From positions 1 to 11,685 of the forward strand of contig PLEA01000393.1 in the NCBI GenBank assembly GCA_003136335.1: a DNA stretch of 11,685 bases. Direction: 5' to 3'. This DNA is from Acidobacteriaceae bacterium (lineage in GTDB: Bacteria > Acidobacteriota > Terriglobia > Terriglobales > SbA1). The notes under the pieces are model-generated. The model saw only the letters and a list, made by a program, of their open reading frames with translations, did not search any database and had not been told where the DNA came from. The translations under genes and the position numbers were made by a program. Positions 11,354 to 11,685 of the stretch are shown piece after piece; within the stretch, counting starts at the first letter, position 1; every line of letters begins with the position of its first letter.

Positions 11354-11685
11354 TTATCGGCGCCGCTTGCCTTTTTTAGCTGCCTTTTTCGCCGGTCGCT
11401 TTGCCGCCTTTTTCTTCGCAGTCTTCTTCTTCGCAGTCTTCTTCTTGGCAGTCTTCTTGGCGGCCTTCTTCTTCGCCGGCTTCGCCGCTTTCTTCGCCGC
11501 TTTCTTGGGAGCCGGTTTCTTGGCGGCTTTCTTTTTCGCTGGGGGCTTGCCGCCGCCTCCACCACCACTGGGGGCAGCCGGCGCGGGCTTGTGTTTAGGC
11601 GCGGGAGGCGGAGGAACGGCGATGGATGCCGGCTCGCTCGGTTCGGGAGACGGCGTGCCGGATTCTTCTTCCTCCTCTTCTTCTT
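11354..11685 (-). CDS. C-terminal tail of a lysine/alanine-rich (histone H1-like) protein
   Basis: Only the last 109 residues are in the window; the gene enters from the right edge. In the frame ending at TAA 11354 the sequence starts with seven Glu, followed by a Pro-rich linker (PSEPASIAVPPPPAPKHKP) and a Gly run. It ends in about 60 residues of Lys/Ala/Pro repeats (KKAAKKPAPKK, AAKKTAKKKTAKKKTAKKKA) and KGKRRR. Such tails resemble histone H1, AlgP and the lysine-rich ends of some bacterial topoisomerases and polymerases; they bind DNA or RNA without sequence specificity. The folded part is outside the window, so the function is unknown. The other minus-strand frame here is only an Arg-rich shadow of the repeats. 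The tail contains short tandem KKTAK units, prone to length change. Confidence 0.75.
   Translation of the reverse strand, partial: EEEEEEESGTPSPEPSEPASIAVPPPPAPKHKPAPAAPSGGGGGGKPPAKKKAAKKPAPKKAAKKAAKPAKKKAAKKTAKKKTAKKKTAKKKAAKRPAKKAAKKGKRRR

Noticed and set aside
11320..11568. Arg-rich 82-codon minus-strand frame
   Set aside because: It is the shifted reading of the Lys/Ala repeats in the gene ending at 11354 and has no independent support.
1..11685. CRISPR array, tRNA or rRNA genes, insertion sequence or prophage
   Set aside because: No regularly spaced direct repeats, no cloverleaf or rRNA core seen, no transposase, integrase or phage structural protein. The tandem palindromes are not CRISPR-like in spacing.

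Overview
The window looks like a chromosomal, non-viral stretch from an Acidobacteriota (Terriglobia / Koribacter-like) genome. This is an inference. It rests on the moderately high GC content, an N-terminal zinc-ribbon miniprotein, a secreted protein with LPxAPS motifs, a receiver protein with several PilZ domains, lysine/alanine-rich tails, and GGGTGCCCCACCCTT-type palindromic repeats between genes. I recognise these only by memory of the families. There are no rRNA or tRNA genes, no CRISPR array and no transposase.

Left part (1-2515). The 5' end of a dual-specificity-phosphatase-like gene leaves the window on the minus strand. Upstream of it lie two copies of the palindromic repeat and a lysine-rich protein of unknown role (325-822, minus). 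A zinc-ribbon miniprotein (1063-1320, plus) follows. Next to it is a messy stretch holding a small questionable ORF and, on the opposite strand, what looks like the start of a small YezD/DUF2292-like protein that loses its sense after about 63 codons. A regulator with an HTH and a LexA/CI-like (S24) fold lies at 1732-2448. It has an almost symmetric operator and a -10 box so close to the ATG that its mRNA may be leaderless. A third repeat copy ends this unit.

Middle part (2575-7745). A papain-like (C1) peptidase relative (minus) and an outer-membrane beta-barrel protein (plus) diverge from a 416-bp gap. Then comes a previously hidden 22-codon ORF with a perfect ribosome binding site. Its stop overlaps (ATGA) the start of a receiver plus three-PilZ protein (4826-6277), so the two are probably translationally coupled. 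A long inverted repeat lies just upstream. A secreted c-type cytochrome and a secreted LPxAPS protein follow on the minus strand, separated by a G10 run.

Right part (7746-11685). A 491-bp gap carries a perfect 16-bp palindrome and a tandem pair of GC hairpins. A membrane-bound GGDEF diguanylate cyclase (minus) with a TTG start follows; with the PilZ protein it makes two c-di-GMP-linked genes in the window. A MarR-family regulator gene is broken by a one-base frameshift, yet the 19-bp palindromic operator between it and the divergent VOC/glyoxalase-fold gene is intact. A conserved-looking 73-residue protein, a strong intrinsic terminator, and the lysine/alanine-rich tail of a gene entering from the right complete the window.

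No single multi-gene novel system stands out. The best leads are the coupled leader ORF of the PilZ protein, the non-cleaving S24-type regulator with its dyad, and the intergenic palindromic repeats.
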